A stretch of 64,000 nucleotides of DNA, taken from contig JAGMWU010000075.1 of NCBI GenBank assembly GCA_018697195.1, positions 1-64,000 on the forward strand, in the 5' to 3' direction. The translations under genes and the position numbers were made by a program. A model generated the notes under the pieces. It saw only the letters and a program-made list of their open reading frames with translations, had not been told where the DNA came from and did not search any database. The stretch comes from Certhia americana (Eukaryota > Chordata > Aves > Passeriformes > Certhiidae). Each line of letters opens with the position of its first letter. Position 1 is the first letter of the stretch. Positions 49,146 to 62,766 of this stretch are shown one piece after another.

Positions 49146-52069
49146 CAAATTAGCAAATCAAAACACTTTCCTGATGATGCATTTGAACCCGAAGTTGCCA
49201 CGTTTAGGGCACTTTTAAATGTGTTTCAGGTGCCAGAAGCTCTTGCTGGCCACCTCAGCCTGAAGGCTTTTTGAACACTGAGAATGTTGCTACCAAAGTC
49301 GTCTTAGTTTGGGACATACTTTCAGATGTTTCTTTTTTATTCAAGTTTAGCTTTCTTCCCTGAGTTCAAAGCAAGCTAGGATAAGACATAAGTCTATCAA
49401 AGAAAAGTCTTTAAAAATTTCAATGTCTTCTGCACTTAGCCATTTCTTTTCAAAAAATTTAGGAAACACTCATGTGCCAAAACCCTGTCTTTTCAATCAT
49501 TCTGAACAAAGATGCTCTATCAACTTTATATTCCATTGCCATGTAACAACATTTTAGCTATACATACAAGCCATTTCCTCCATTTTCACAAACCAGGAAC
49601 TCTTTCAGCCTGGCTTGAACTTGACTGGAAGCAATGCTTGAGCAGTGGGGAGCAATGATTACTTTTTATTCCATCAGGAAAGTTCTGTGATGTCACTCCC
49701 GATATAATCCAGGATAGCAAGACTCTGGTGCTGTAATTACAGTCCTTCTGACAGAGGATGGTCCTGATAAGTGTAGCTGCTATAAACATCAACCTAAATA
49801 GAGACACACCCCATGTGTCTGCATGGCAGATGTCAATTTGATATTTAAACTCTGTGGCTAGTGAAGGAGAAATAAATGATCAGAGGAAGACTCCAATATC
49901 TTACCCATTTAATTGTGTGCACAGTTGGATCTTCTTGCAAAAATTGCTGAAAATCAGTGACAGGAGGTGAATGGCATGGAAAACACACATCTGAAGACCA
50001 GAGAGGAATTGCAGCTTTGTGTCATCTTCATCTCTGAAAGTCTACTTGCCCCTTAAATAAAAGGAGAATGGGATCATGTGCACTCGTGTGGACCAGCTGA
50101 CAGTTAGTGGCACTTAAAAGAGGAGATGCCTGTCTCCTGTGGGACAGTGGCATGATCCAACAGCACAGAGACAATGGAGACCATGGACTACAGAACTAGG
50201 GCAAAAGTGAAACAAGGGATAGAAAGTTTCCATTTTCACCATTATTCTCTCCAAGAAAAAACTGCAGCATATTGACTTGGAATAAAAATAAGTCTGATAG
50301 TGAATGAGCAAAAAAAATGAAGAAAAGTTACTCTAAATCTTCTGCAATATGGTAGACTATTCCAAGGATTTTTAATCTACATGCTTTATAACCTAAATTC
50401 CCCCAAACAAGATGTTTTTCTAGAGATGGTACGTAAAACAGATACAAAGGCAAGTAGTAAAAGCTTGTTATTGATCATCTTGATTTTGTTTTCTTCCTTA
50501 CTAAGAAATACTGCCCTGGAACAAATGCCCTCTGTGAAAGACATCCAATCTATGGATCAGTTTCAAAAATGGACTCACTGATTTGCTGCAGAGAGACAAA
50601 GTTTGCACTGCCTTATCTTTTGTTCAAATAGATTAATCTCAGAGAGGCACTAGACTAACAGAATTTCCTCATGTGATGGATCCCAATTCAGACTTAGTAA
50701 GAGGCATGTGAGAGAGGATGGGAGGAGAAGCCCTGCATTTCAGTGTTTCTGTGGTGGGAGCTATGACCATTTATTCATTTTGTACAAACCTTCGTGTTGG
50801 CTTCATGGGGTAACCAAAAAGGTATAAACAAGGATGTGCAATTTCCCTGAACAGTGTTGTAAAGGAAAGCAAAAGGACTTTCTGCTTGCTGGTTGTTTTT
50901 CAGAGCAGCAAAAAAAATTGTGATGGCATTATGGAACTTATTTTAGGTTTATATCCAACAGGAATTTGGTCTGAATCTGTCCCCTTGTTTCAGGTAACCT
51001 AATGTTCTACAGACAGTGCTGACAGTTGTACTGCTTATTTTTCATAATAATTTTTTAGTTTACAAGCTAATAAAACAGTTTCTCTATTGAAGAAATGGGC
51101 TTTTTTTTTTTTTTTTTTTGCACTGGATACATCATCTTTTAAACTTATTTTTTAAGCACTGATATGAGGGTACTGTTTTCATCTGAATAAAATATTTTCA
51201 CTATTTGTGTAGTGTGATAACCTTAACAGCTTTCCTGGTGTTCTAAAGCATCATTCCTGAGCCTTGCTCCACTGCCTGAATGCCAAAGCAAAAAGTGCTT
51301 CTCTGTGTCCTTGACTCAGCTTATTTCAAAGATCTCAGCTGTTTCCTCTGATATAGCCTAGAACTGCAAATTGTAACAGGGAACCGGCTCTGAATTTGTT
51401 ATTTGTCAAAATTTAAGTGCTAACATATGCTACCAGAAAATATGTTCTTTTTTTCTTAAATGAATGAAATAAACAGGGCAGGAGACTTGCTCCTTTTTAA
51501 TGCTTTTTTTAGGATCAGACTCAGGTGGGGGCCCGATGGTCCCAGATGCGACATGGAGGAGGAGGTACAGCAGGTATAGCAGGTTTGTCCACTGATGTGC
51601 AGGGCTTCTGCCTGCTTAAAGATAAGGCTTAAAAGATAAGGCTTCCACAGGGCTGGGACTTCTGTTCTTGCAGAAGGAGCAGATTGTTGAAAGGTCTAGG
51701 GGTCTCAGGAGTTAGGGGGAGTAGTAAAACTACCCAACTTTGGGGAGGAGGTAGTCTTTCCTTTGCACAGTCTGTCTATATCTTTTGGGTGACTCAATTC
51801 AATAGTGTTCCTCTGCTACAAGGCAATCTTTCTCTTGGTGGACTCAGGAGCTTTTCTCCCAGTTGACACAGGAGTTCCTTCATTTGCATGCCCGCCACAT
51901 TCCTGTCAGAGTCAGAAATTCTGAGAAATATTTCTCTGCATGTTTTTAGGGATACAAAACCTCTGACGAACACTGTTTTTAACCTTTGTTCATGGAAAGG
52001 GCTTCTTAGGCTCTGTGATGAAGCAGAACTTTCAAGAATATGGATCAGATAGTAGCATAATATGTAGTT
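49146..52069. other. Intergenic region, nothing firmly recognised
   Basis: AT-rich, with a poly-T run at about 51101-51119. The stretch 51500-51950 is GC-richer and may be an old retroelement, but no landmark proves it. Confidence 0.5.
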
Positions 52070-52497
52070 TGTCACAGGGTGAGAATTTTAGATTTCTGGG
52101 GTTTTTAGAATGGCAGGCAGGTGAAGGCAAGATGGAGGAACCTCGAGGTTTTTAGGCTTCTTCTTTCTTCATCTGCTCCATCTTCTGCTGACAGTGGCAC
52201 TTTCTGGTTGGCTTAGAGTAGAGACAGGCTTTCTAACATAGATGATAGGTATTGGGAAGTTATTGTAAATACTGTATAGGTAGTTTTTAGTATAAAAGTA
52301 AACACCACCCTGAGGAGGTGGGATTGTGCCTGAAAGAGAGGAGCTCTGCTAGTCAGTAAAAGAATGTAATAATTAAGAAAGAATATACAGCCTTGAAAAA
52401 CAGAAGAGATGACTGTCAACTATTTCTTCAATCTCTGGCGGAAGAAGAAATCTTTTGCATCTCGGAGACCATCAAAACATTCGTAAAACCCAAGACA
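52070..52497 (+). mobile_element. Solo LTR, family B copy 3
   Basis: It starts TGTCACAGGGTGAG and ends CCCAAGACA, so the ends have the TG...CA form. It shares the full order of blocks with the copies near 8.6 and 28.5 kb. No clear target-site duplication was found. It ends about 160 bp before the nested family C insertion. Confidence 0.75.
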
Positions 52498-52660
52498 TTC
52501 CTTCTCCTCCAGACCCTGGCCACCATGTTAGGGAAGCAGCAGGGCTCAACAACAACCCAACAGAGAAGGAACAGAACAGGGGTGAGTACAATCCAACTAC
52601 AATGCTAATCAACAAGGGGATGAACATCTAACAGGGGGCACTGAAGTAACAGTGGGTTCT

Positions 52661-53667
52661 TGTTATGACCAAGATAGCTGTTAATATGGTCGATGGTAAA
52701 GAGAGGCAGGAAGGACCTGCTTGTATGTGATCACAGAGATGTTTATTTCAGCCATGCACACAGACTGTCCAGGGTCAAAGGCAAGGCTCATGGGTGTGGG
52801 AGCTGTTATGTGCCAGAATGGTTGGGACAGTACTCAGATGAGATCTCTGAGGATAAGTTTTGAAGTTTATTACATAGGGTGTGGGTGAAAGAGCTTAGCT
52901 CAGAGCCACCATGCAGCTCAGAGCAGGCTAGAGAACAAAGAGAACAAGAGAGAGAGAAGAGAGAAGAGAGGAAAAAGGGAAGCAAGAGGAAGAGAAAAGA
53001 GCACAAGAGAGTGAGCTCTCCTTTTACAATGGCTTATATCTCTTCCTGTGTTGAATATTCTACTTTCTCATCAACCAATCTAGTATGAAATACAAATTTT
53101 CTACATTTACATATACCCTATAGGAATAGCTACGTTACCATTTCTAATCTCTAAAACTTATCAGGAGACCTTTCCTGTTGGGCCACGGAAGAAGGGTCTG
53201 TTCTGGTTTTGATATGTCTGCTTGTAAATTATATTCCTAACAAAGAGAGAAAGACCTCTGGTCTGCCAAGGCTGTTCTATAAACATTCAGACAAACACTG
53301 CTTTCATTTCAATGTCTCTTCTAGTTTCTGCATTCTTAGCATCTTTTGCTAAGTAGTCATATTTATAAGACTTTCTTGTTTCTTCCTTTCCAACACATGG
53401 GAAGGGTCCAGGTTCATGTATATGGGGGCTGGGGGCTGGGAGAGCATCAGGGACCAATTCTCAGAGGGCGTCGGGCTACAAAGGTGGGATTGGGGTATGG
53501 GAGCCAGTGGGAAAATTGGGAGGGAGTAACTGAGGGACACAGGGACGGAGAGGGGATTAACAGGGCTAACTGAGGGAGCAGAACAGGGGTACACTGGCAT
53601 TACAGAATAGGGTATCCTGTGAGAGAAGCCTCTTATGTCTCTTTAACATAGGCAAAGCCTCTCCACA
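52661..53667 (-). mobile_element. Solo LTR, family C copy 1, interrupted by another LTR
   Basis: It starts TGTTATGACC and ends CTCTCCACA. Perfect 6-bp flanking duplications, ggttct, lie at 52655-52660 and 53668-53673, which fits class II (ERVK-type) integration. The minus-strand polyadenylation signal (gaaataaac) gives the orientation. It matches the copy at 63725 on both sides of a 601-bp insertion, so about 400 bp is its own sequence. Confidence 0.88.
52795..53395 (-). mobile_element. Nested solo LTR, family D
   Basis: This 601-bp TGTGGGAGCTG...CCAACA element is flanked by a perfect 6-bp duplication, catggg (52789-52794 and 53396-53401), inside the family C LTR. An aataaac signal on the minus strand (near 52870) gives the orientation. 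It is younger than its host LTR because it interrupts it. A GA-rich stretch at 52940-53010 is internal. Confidence 0.9.
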
Positions 53668-53673
53668 GGTTCT

Positions 53674-56644
53674 AAGAATTACAGTTGCTCTAGCCAGGCT
53701 AATTTATTTCAATGAACTTTTGCCTCTTGAGACTCTTTCTCTAAGTTTGGGGTTGTTTCACTAGTGTGAATCCATGCTCCCAGACTTACAGCTTACCTTA
53801 ATGTGAAAATGTAATCATAAATAACTTTCTGCAAATATTTTAGGATCTTACCAGAACAGTAAATAGGATAAGTTTACTTTGAATTTAAAACAGGAAAATA
53901 CACTTAGTCAATTATCACAGCTGAGGAAAGGTAAATTTCTACTTGAATTCAAATTTTGAGGGCCACTTGACCATATCAAACTGATTTTATATATACACTT
54001 TTTTTAGCATGATAGAAAAAAAAATTTGGAAGAACTTGCTTTGTGTTCCCATAAGTGGACACTTTCTATTCATCAAACTGTGTTTCCAGAAAGAAAAACC
54101 CAAACTACACAGAACTGACAGTTATATTTTAGGTGTCACACTAAATCTTTAGCTCAACCTAAAATACTGTGTTTTCCTGATCTGTGCTTAGTAGCATTTT
54201 TGAAATGAAGCACAAGGTAGTAACCCAAGTAGCTAGAGATCCAGATTTTCCTACTTTTTTCAGCCAAAACCTCACTTTTCAATGAGTAAACTCTGTGTTT
54301 GAAAATTTTACTAGTTCTACTGCTGAGAGACCTTCTATAAAGCACCATTTTTCTTTCTAAACACTTCACCTAATTTATAACCAAAGGAGCAGGGGCCAGA
54401 GCTGTCAATCAAACCTAAAAGGGCCATTTGTGATAGTATTAGAGACCACATGGGAAGATTTTGTCATCCTGCCAACAAAGGCCCTGAAGCACAACTTTAC
54501 CTTAAGAATGGATATTTTTAGGACAGACTTTTGGTTATGCAGTCTGCCAGATGCATTTATCAGAAAAAATACTTTAGATAAAATAATGCTGGTTTGCAGT
54601 TCTGTAACCAAAAAAACCCACAAAAACCCCAAAAAACCCAAAAAAATCAAACCAAACAAAAAAAAAAAAACCCACAAAGAAATATAAACAATTTTTGCTG
54701 TTTCCTTGTCTACTTTCTTAAAGGTGTTTTTATAGCACTTTCAGCAGAGAAAAGCCAAGGATTTAAAAGCATCAACTGTGACCACACCAGTCATTGCTCC
54801 TGAATTGCTTACACAGTTATTTAAGTGCTAAATACCAACTGCCCACAGGAAAAATGCCTAAACAAACTCACATAGATACCCTCCTTCATGTTTACAAACT
54901 TAGTTGCTCCATAACCTCCATACGCATCTTTTGCTGGGATGGAAGTGGCAAGAAGAAAGGAAAAGTTGGAAGGCAGATCAGGAAAATTGCAAATATCTGT
55001 TATCTAGACAAATGTGTGATAGATTGCTCCTCCTCCAGTGCTGGAAAACACAATAAGGAGGCCACAGTGGGGAGAGAAGAACATTTCCCACAGCCTGGAG
55101 AAGACAAGTTCCTTCCAGGTGTACAGAGGTCTGGAATGGGTATTCCTAAAGCATTTACCAGGAACAGTGGGGTTTCTGTTCCTCTAGGTGACATCCCTGT
55201 GGGGAAAATGGGGATCAGTCTTCCACTATGTCAGAGGGATGTGCAGCACTCCTCACAGAACTGAATGAGAAAGCTGGGGAGTCTCCAGAGTACACAGTTT
55301 GGAGAGCATCAGCAGGAGTGCAGAGAGGGGTCTGATCTGCTGCCAACACTCCCATCGATGCTTCCAGGAGAAACACCGGACTCAAAGGAGAAGAGTGACC
55401 CAGAGCCCTTGCTGCTTTATGGAAATGTTTTCCCTCTCAGCACTTTCACAGCCCATTTTCTTTGCATTTTGGGATAATATTTTTTCCCCCACCTTCTTGT
55501 CTTCCTTGTAATTTTTGGAGTTTTTCCTGCTTCAGCTGAATGGCACAAAGAGCTGAGGTTGCTTTTTTTGTTGTCGCTTGCAAAACAGTAGAAATATTGC
55601 AGGAGCCAACTGGAGCAGAGGGGTAACCACAGCCAGTCCAATGAGAAGGATTCATATATTTTCTCTCATTAAAGGAAGAGCAAGTCCCTGGTCTCTGTCT
55701 ATTAAATGTGCCTGAGCACAAGGCTCTCACTGAGAGCTTCACAAATTAAATACAGAACTGCCTCTAAGGGAAAACAGCTGACCTCCATTATTTTGGTAGC
55801 ATCACAGTCCCAGGCATAGCCACAGCAATTCCCCTTTGGTGCAATCCTAGGGTTTTTTTTTGCCTCCCTGCATTATCCTTCTTTATCTTGTGTGGGAAAC
55901 TGTACTCAGCCTGATTTCACATCTGATGCACTCCTGTTCCAAGGACATTTATGCAGTGGTGACAGCGCTGCCACCTTTCCATCTCCTTATGGAGCTTGGG
56001 AATGACACACCCTTGGGGATGCTCTGTTCTTCCAGACGGCCCTCATGCTGCTGTCACAGAGTATAGGCAACTGGCAATTAACCTATTCCTTGATTTTATA
56101 AATACAGAATAACTTCTTTGCCATTCTCCTGAAAAACAGGCAGTGAAGTTGCCTGAGAATTCTCAAGACCATTTTTTGTCATAAAATGTCAGTACCAAAA
56201 TTCAAACTTTTCTCAGCCACGTGTGAATTGCAATGAAGGGAAAGAATTCTCAACTCCACAAGGAAATCCTGGGATGACTCAAAGTCAGCAGACACCTCAC
56301 GAGTGAAGGAGGAGCACCACAGCCAGGCTGAACTCCAGCCTCCCTTTTTCTGGGGATTACTAATGAGATCTTACAGGGAAGCACCATTTACCACCCTCAC
56401 CTTTGCTCTTCTCTCCAGCTTCCAACTCCCCCCAGATGTGAGGGGAAAGTACTTTTTCCTCAGATACACTGGAAAGTAGTAGATAAAACCAGAAAGGCCA
56501 AGACTGTCAGGGGAAAAAGAAAAAAATTAAAATCCTGGGAGTAAACAGAGGTGTGTGGGGGGGAAACTTTTGGAGCCAGAGCTGGCTGAGAGAGGACTTA
56601 GAGCTGTGATCAAGGCTGCAGGTTGCTCATAACCTCCTAATGTT
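53674..56644. other. Intergenic region, nothing recognised
   Basis: It includes an A/C-rich low-complexity stretch at 54607-54680. The 156-codon plus frame at 54794-55264 has no recognisable domain. Confidence 0.5.
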
Positions 56645-56841
56645 TGTCGTCCTGGTATAAAGACAGATGTCTGCCAAGGAAATTGGGAACCTTCCTGGAA
56701 TGGAAAGATGACCTCCACCCTCCAAATCACAATAACTGAAATGATGGAGCTTCCAGACAAAAATATGGGGAAAATAATAAAATAATAACAGTTCTTTACT
56801 AGCCTAAATATATATATATATATATACACATATACATATAC

Positions 56842-56892
<51 letters not shown>

Positions 56893-57428
56893 CAGAACAA
56901 ATAATAATAGCAATGAAAACAATGACAGAATTTCCCACCTGTTAGGCAAAACAACACCCTTTGGTGTTGTTTGGTCAGGCAGGGCAGAGGAGCTGCGAGC
57001 TCTGAGGCTAATCACAGCCTTGGACACAGAGAGAACATGGGGGGCTCTGTTTACACAGGCTCTCACCTGTCTGGTGCTGTATCCTGGTGGCAGGAAAATC
57101 CACAAATGCCAGAGGTTTATGTCCAGAAAGGAGACAGACGAGTGCCTCAACTTTATTTAAATAAAGGGAAAGAGTCCACTGGGGGCACACCCACAGTGTT
57201 TTCTCTTTTGAGGTTTTGAAGAGCGCAGCCTCCTTTAATCCTGAAGTCCTGGCTGCCTGTTGCCCTCTTCCTTTCCGCATTGCTGAGGTACTAGGAATGT
57301 ACAGCCTTCCCGAACCACCTACCCCATATTCCTCCTTGAACCCACTGTTTTGCCCCAAAGTTCAGAGGTTCAGCCTTGTGCAGACCCCCTTGTCTGTTTC
57401 AGGAGCCAAGCTGTCTGGGCTCTGACAT
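56645..57428 (-). mobile_element. Solo LTR, family A copy 4 (diverged)
   Basis: It starts TGTCGTCCTGGTATAAAGAC and shares the agatgtctgccaagg and aacagttctttactag blocks with family A. It is lengthened by an internal (TA)n array. The right end near ctctgaca is approximate. The 207-codon minus-strand frame at 56527-57150 spans the repeat and is not a gene. Confidence 0.65.
56807..56889. repeat. (TA)n microsatellite inside an LTR
   Basis: About 80 bp of alternating TA are interrupted by tacaca and tacata units. Confidence 0.95.
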
Positions 57429-57439
57429 GAACCTGCTGT

Positions 57440-58330
57440 GGTAGAGACATTAAGACCCATTTCAAAGATACCCATCAAACTATTTGTAAAGAAATTAGCA
57501 CACATCTTTCAACTCACTGGTGATGGCAGTCCCGAGGTTCCAGTCAGCCAGCAGCTGGGACCCTCTGTCTGGAGAAAGGGAGGAGGTGAGGGCCCAGTGT
57601 TCCCCTGAAACACGCGCGCAGATGGCGAGGATGTCCCGGCAGTGGCGTGATACATGGAGGAAAGGCTCCACAACCAGCAAGGCTGTAAAGTAGGTATGTT
57701 TTCAGTGCTGGGCACACGGGGGATGGCTCCACCACAAACATGCATGCCAAACAGGGCAGATGACGCTCTATTTATGTACACTTGAGCTCGTACGTATTTA
57801 TGAGTGTTTCAACATTGCCTATAAGTATTTATAGCCTACCCCTGCCTACTCTTGCTTCGGATGTTAATCAGCTTTTCACCATTCTGCACTTGCGCTTGCG
57901 CACTGTCTCCTGGTGGTCTTGGGAAGGGGTCACGGGATGAAGTAGTCATCTTCAGATGTCCTCTGGATGAACCTGGTCCTTGTGATATAGGAGGATACAT
58001 CTATACCTTATGCTATAGGATACCTCTCTTGGTGTCTGGCCATCCCCCAAGGCTTCTGGCCATAGTCCAAACTACAGATCCAGTTTTTGCCAGTTTTTCA
58101 AGCACCAGTTTCTGCTTATCAGTCTTAAACAACAGGCAAAATCCTGTTGTTGTATAGCAAAGGACTATCTGTAAGAACAGATAGTTGAATAGTTGAACAC
58201 TGTTGATAACACAGCAAACTACAGGCTGAGCCTGGCTATAAGTTCCCTATATCAGGCAGATGCTGAAACTATCAGCTCCTGCAAGCAGCAGGCTTACCAG
58301 CAGGCAGCAAGGAGAATTTCACAGCAGCAC
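57440..58330. mobile_element. Possible LTR-like repeat
   Basis: The texture resembles avian LTR sequence, with mixed GC-rich and tataagtatttata elements, then ttgccagtttttcaagcacc. I could not find terminal repeats or target duplications, so this is a weak call. Confidence 0.25.
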
Positions 58331-61300
58331 TGAGGCCCTGGGCAGGAGAAGTCCAGCACTAAAAACCACAACCATCTCCCCTCCAAGCCAGTCAACCAGC
58401 TGAGAGTGCCAAAAGGCCATTCCTTCCCCAAAACCATTTCAGTGGTATGTAAGGTACTTGGCCATTTACTTTTTTCTCTTAATCTCCACCATTTTACCTA
58501 GAAAGCTGCCCCCCTTCCCCTCCTCCCTGAATTTCCTTGACTACAAATGGGAAGAAATTCCTTTGAGAAAACCTAGCCCCCAATACTGGCATACTCAATG
58601 GAAATGAGAAGTACTTTTGGTGTTTGAACTTACTTATCTGCACAATTTCACTGACACAACAAGAGTTTTCAAATACGTTATCAAAGTGTAGAGCACAGTC
58701 AAGGTCTCCTAAAAACAGGATCCAGATACAGTTTTGTTTGCAGTTACTTCTATTAGATATTCATGCTGAAGATCGTATTTGTGCCAGGCGGTGTTCAAAA
58801 CCACCAGGAAATCAGTCTTTCCTTAAGAAAGCTCCATTGAATTTAAGAAGTCATACAGTCCCAGTTAGAGACTGCCCTTTAAATGGGAGACCTTTGGAAA
58901 GAAGTGTCCTCCAAAACAATCTACAAATGTTCTAAACAAGTGCAGCTGAGGCCACATTCTTATTCCCAAACAACCAGTATTTTTCCATCCTGTCCCCTTC
59001 TGGCATGGTGACTTTAGTGGAGGGGCAGCAGGGGCTCCTGCTTGCAATATGTTTACCCCTCAGGGAGGGTAGGGAAAGGAGAGCCCCTTTGTTCCCCAAG
59101 TCCTCACTCCCATCTTTTCATCTCCTCATCCTCAGTTTTCCCTCAGCTCACAGACACACAAAATTATTTGTATTATTGTAAACAACTTGCTCTTCAGATC
59201 CCTGTAAATCTGCAACACTTTACTGCAAGGACTCCTGTCGGTTAACTTTCTCTTTGCATGCCCCTTAAATGTCTTTTTATTCTTCCTCTCTTTACCTCTA
59301 AATTCTCTTTTTCTTTTCCCCGCATCACTACTTCTGTGTACCAGGACATCTGTAGAGTTCTAAATTTGCTGACACACAGGCTGTTTAAGCAGAGCATTTT
59401 TAAGGTGCTAAAGTAATTTTGAGTACATTGTTAGAAATGTAGGGGAAAATAATTAAGAGTTTACCAGCTGCTCATACTTCTGGTCCTGAAGAATTTATAT
59501 TTAAAACAAGCACGTACACTTGGCAGGTTATTTTCTGTAAAATGTCTAATAGCGTTCTGTAGTTTGAGTGTCTTTCTACATCAAATGAATAGCAAATGCA
59601 AGAAAGTATTTTTTCCTATTTTTGTAACTACTACTTTTTTTTTGCCTAACAAGATATATATATAGGAGTGATTCTGTGGCTCTGAGGCCACTAATAATCC
59701 ATGCATGTGTATATATGTGAGTTTTGTGCCTGGGTGAATATTAATTGCAAATATATACAAATAAGGCGGACAGAGAAGAATTTTCTCACTGTGACAACCT
59801 CCCTTCTTCACAAAAATATTTGATTAAAAAGAAAGGTATCATTTAAAATCCTGTCACTGGGAGTTGAACAGAGACATTATTTTCCCCTGGATCTCTTTCA
59901 TCTATCCTTGAGGACAGAGCACTGGGCAGCAACAGCCCAGTGCCAAGGGAGCTCTGTGCTGCCTGGCTGGGTGACTTGGAAGCCATTTCACCTTCTTCCT
60001 CTACATTTAGCATGAGTGACCTATTCCCACTTGTGACCTATTTATGAAGAATGTGATGGAGGAGATGAGTATTCTTCTGATTTCCATCAGACTTCACTAT
60101 CCCAATAAACCTGCTCCCTTCCCCCAAGTTCTGGGCCCCATGTGATACCATACAATATAAACAGAACCCCCCAGGTGATCCTTTCCTGCAAAGACAGCAG
60201 CAGAAACCTCTAGTGCCTTATGGTGTGATGATGAGGTCTTACCCTCTGGATTATGCCTTATTCCCTGTTAGGACTGGCCTGGACTGTACCATATTGTATA
60301 TGTATGTACCTCCCCCAACACGGGACACCCAACCACACTCCTTCAGCTCCATCTCCTGGGAACAGGGCTCTTTGTCCATGGAGTTCCCCGGGACCCTTCA
60401 GCTCAGGCAATGGATTTGCTTTGACTTAGATTTCCCCAAGTGCTGCTTCAGGTGTAGACACCAAAAGCCATGCTCCTGTCTGAGTTTTCTCAAATAGCAT
60501 AGATTGTGCCTGGGACAGGAATTGCACAGAGTGTCTCCAGGACCCTGGTCTAAAGGGAGAAAATGTTTCAGTTCCTCAGTTGGATTTCTACTGCAAAGTA
60601 ACATATTGCTTCCCAAATTTAGGGCTTGGACCAGACTGCCGCATTGGATTATTCCTTTGTGGAGCTTCTGTTTCCAGCAAATGCACACCAGGAGTGCCAC
60701 CTATTGCTTGGTGAGCTCCATTTCCTCCCTCAAGGCTTGAGGTTAGTGAGGCCAAGCAAGATAGCCTCAAGTCTGGCTGGTGACACTGGGTCAGCTGCAC
60801 AAGGTCAGCTTTGTCCTTCTGCTCCTCTGGGTTTGGAAACTACAGGAATGAGTTCTCCAACTTTGAAAAAGAGTTTGGCTTTGATAAGATGCAGAGCAGG
60901 CACCTTAAACAGCTGTCGGTGAGTATGAATGTTGGCTGTGTCTGGCACAGTGCTGCCTTCCTAATTAATCCTGGTTTGGCAGTGCTTGATGAAGCATTGG
61001 GCTTCTTAAACTTAATCTTAAGGAAGATCATTACACCTTAGCAGTAAGAGCTGTCCTACACACAGGGCTGCACCCACAGCTGATCTCTGGTTTAGCCCCA
61101 GCCAGAGCTCCACTGTTGCACACGCTCTGCTGGCTGCTGGCACAGTGAGGATTTCCCACTCTCCAGTTTCTTTACCTGTGCAGTGATGACCCATGGCTCT
61201 GAAAACCCAAATGCAGGGATCAGACTCAAGCAAGGAGCAGAAGAGCATGTTGAAGAGGATGCTATCCCCAGAAAATAAGCAGGTTCCAAGGGAGGCTTGG

Positions 61301-62766
61301 GCCCCTCAAACAACGAGGAAAGGTGAGGCAAAAGCTGCGCTAAGCAACGTTGCTGCTTCCACTATTTCCTGCTTCCACAGTTTTGCCACCTTTTAGAGAA
61401 GTAGGGATACACTCATTCCCAGTGGCAGCTGAGAGGAGCCCAGGGACCAAAGCCCAGGGGTGAAGGTAGAGGGGAGGAAGAAGAAGGCAGGACAGGTGGC
61501 CAGCAGAGTCCTTGCAAGCACCAGCATGTGTCACCCTCACACCTTGGCTCAGACCTCGACTTAGCACATGACTTTGTTTTTTCTCCAAAAGATTTTATTC
61601 ATCCTCTCCCTATCCTTATTTTGGAGGAGAATAGCCTTTTCACACCACAAGGAAACCCTTTCAGCATAGCAGACCTTCCACTCAGCCTGTCCCACTGTTT
61701 TATCCTTCAGCTTGGGCCTATTTTTAATAGGGCCTGCAATCTGAATCCTGAAGTCTCTCTACAGTAAAAACTGATTGCACTGGGATCAGACTTTAAAACT
61801 GATACTTTCAGGTGCTTTTTTGAGTAGAATAGAAAATCCAAACCCTTGAAGCTCCCTTATTGACCCAAATACGTGACATGGATGAATAAACACTCCCGTT
61901 TATTTAGACCTTTTATAGTACACATAAATGCAGTTGTCATTGACTAGGTTTCTGAAAAAACACCTTAACAGCTCTGAGAAAGTCAGCTTTTCTCTTCCAT
62001 GGTTTTATCCAGTTTGTTACAGGCTCGATACTACCATAACTTGAGCAGGTGCATTATTTTAATTTGATATTTGTACATTATGTTAAATCGTTTGATCTTG
62101 ATGAGACTATTCACATATGTAAAGTTATGCACCAGCTTAAATCTTTGCAGAATCAGGATTTGTGGGCTTAATCTAAATCCTACTAAACATTTCAGTCAGG
62201 TTTGGCTCTTTGCCTGCCTGCAAGAGAGCTGCCTGTCTAGCAAAACACGTCACACCCAGGATAAGAACCTGTCTAGGGACTCAGCTTACTCAAGGTCAGT
62301 TCCTCTAGTAGACTTCAGAGAAGGCTTGGAATCAGCATCTCTGTGGGAATGTTCAAGTCATTCCTTGGCCCAGGCACTTCAGAAAGGCCAAACTAACAGC
62401 AATTAAGCAGTCCAGTCACTGCTGGGATTAGAAACATTCCCCCTCACAGGCCTCCTGAAAGTTTTGCAGCCACAATAGGAAGCTGCAAGTGCAGGTGCAG
62501 CAACCTCTGCCTACCCTGAGCAGCCCAGGAACTCTCAGGGAGATGGGTCTCCTGCCCTTGGACTCACCAGGATGTCACCCTGACTTAATGCCATGAAAAT
62601 TCTGCCAGCAGGATTTACTCAAAGGCCAAGAGTCACCTCTCTTCATGACTTCACCAGCTGTAAAACTGAAAAAGGGGCTAATTCCAGAAATTGCTCAGGA
62701 GTCAGAATGTAGTGGTTGTCTGCAAGTCCTCCAGAACATCCCTGTGGGTAACAGCAGATGTGAATG
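58331..62766. other. Intergenic region, nothing recognised
   Basis: Mixed sequence with frames up to about 110 codons, none matching a family I know. No repeat boundaries could be set. Confidence 0.45.
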
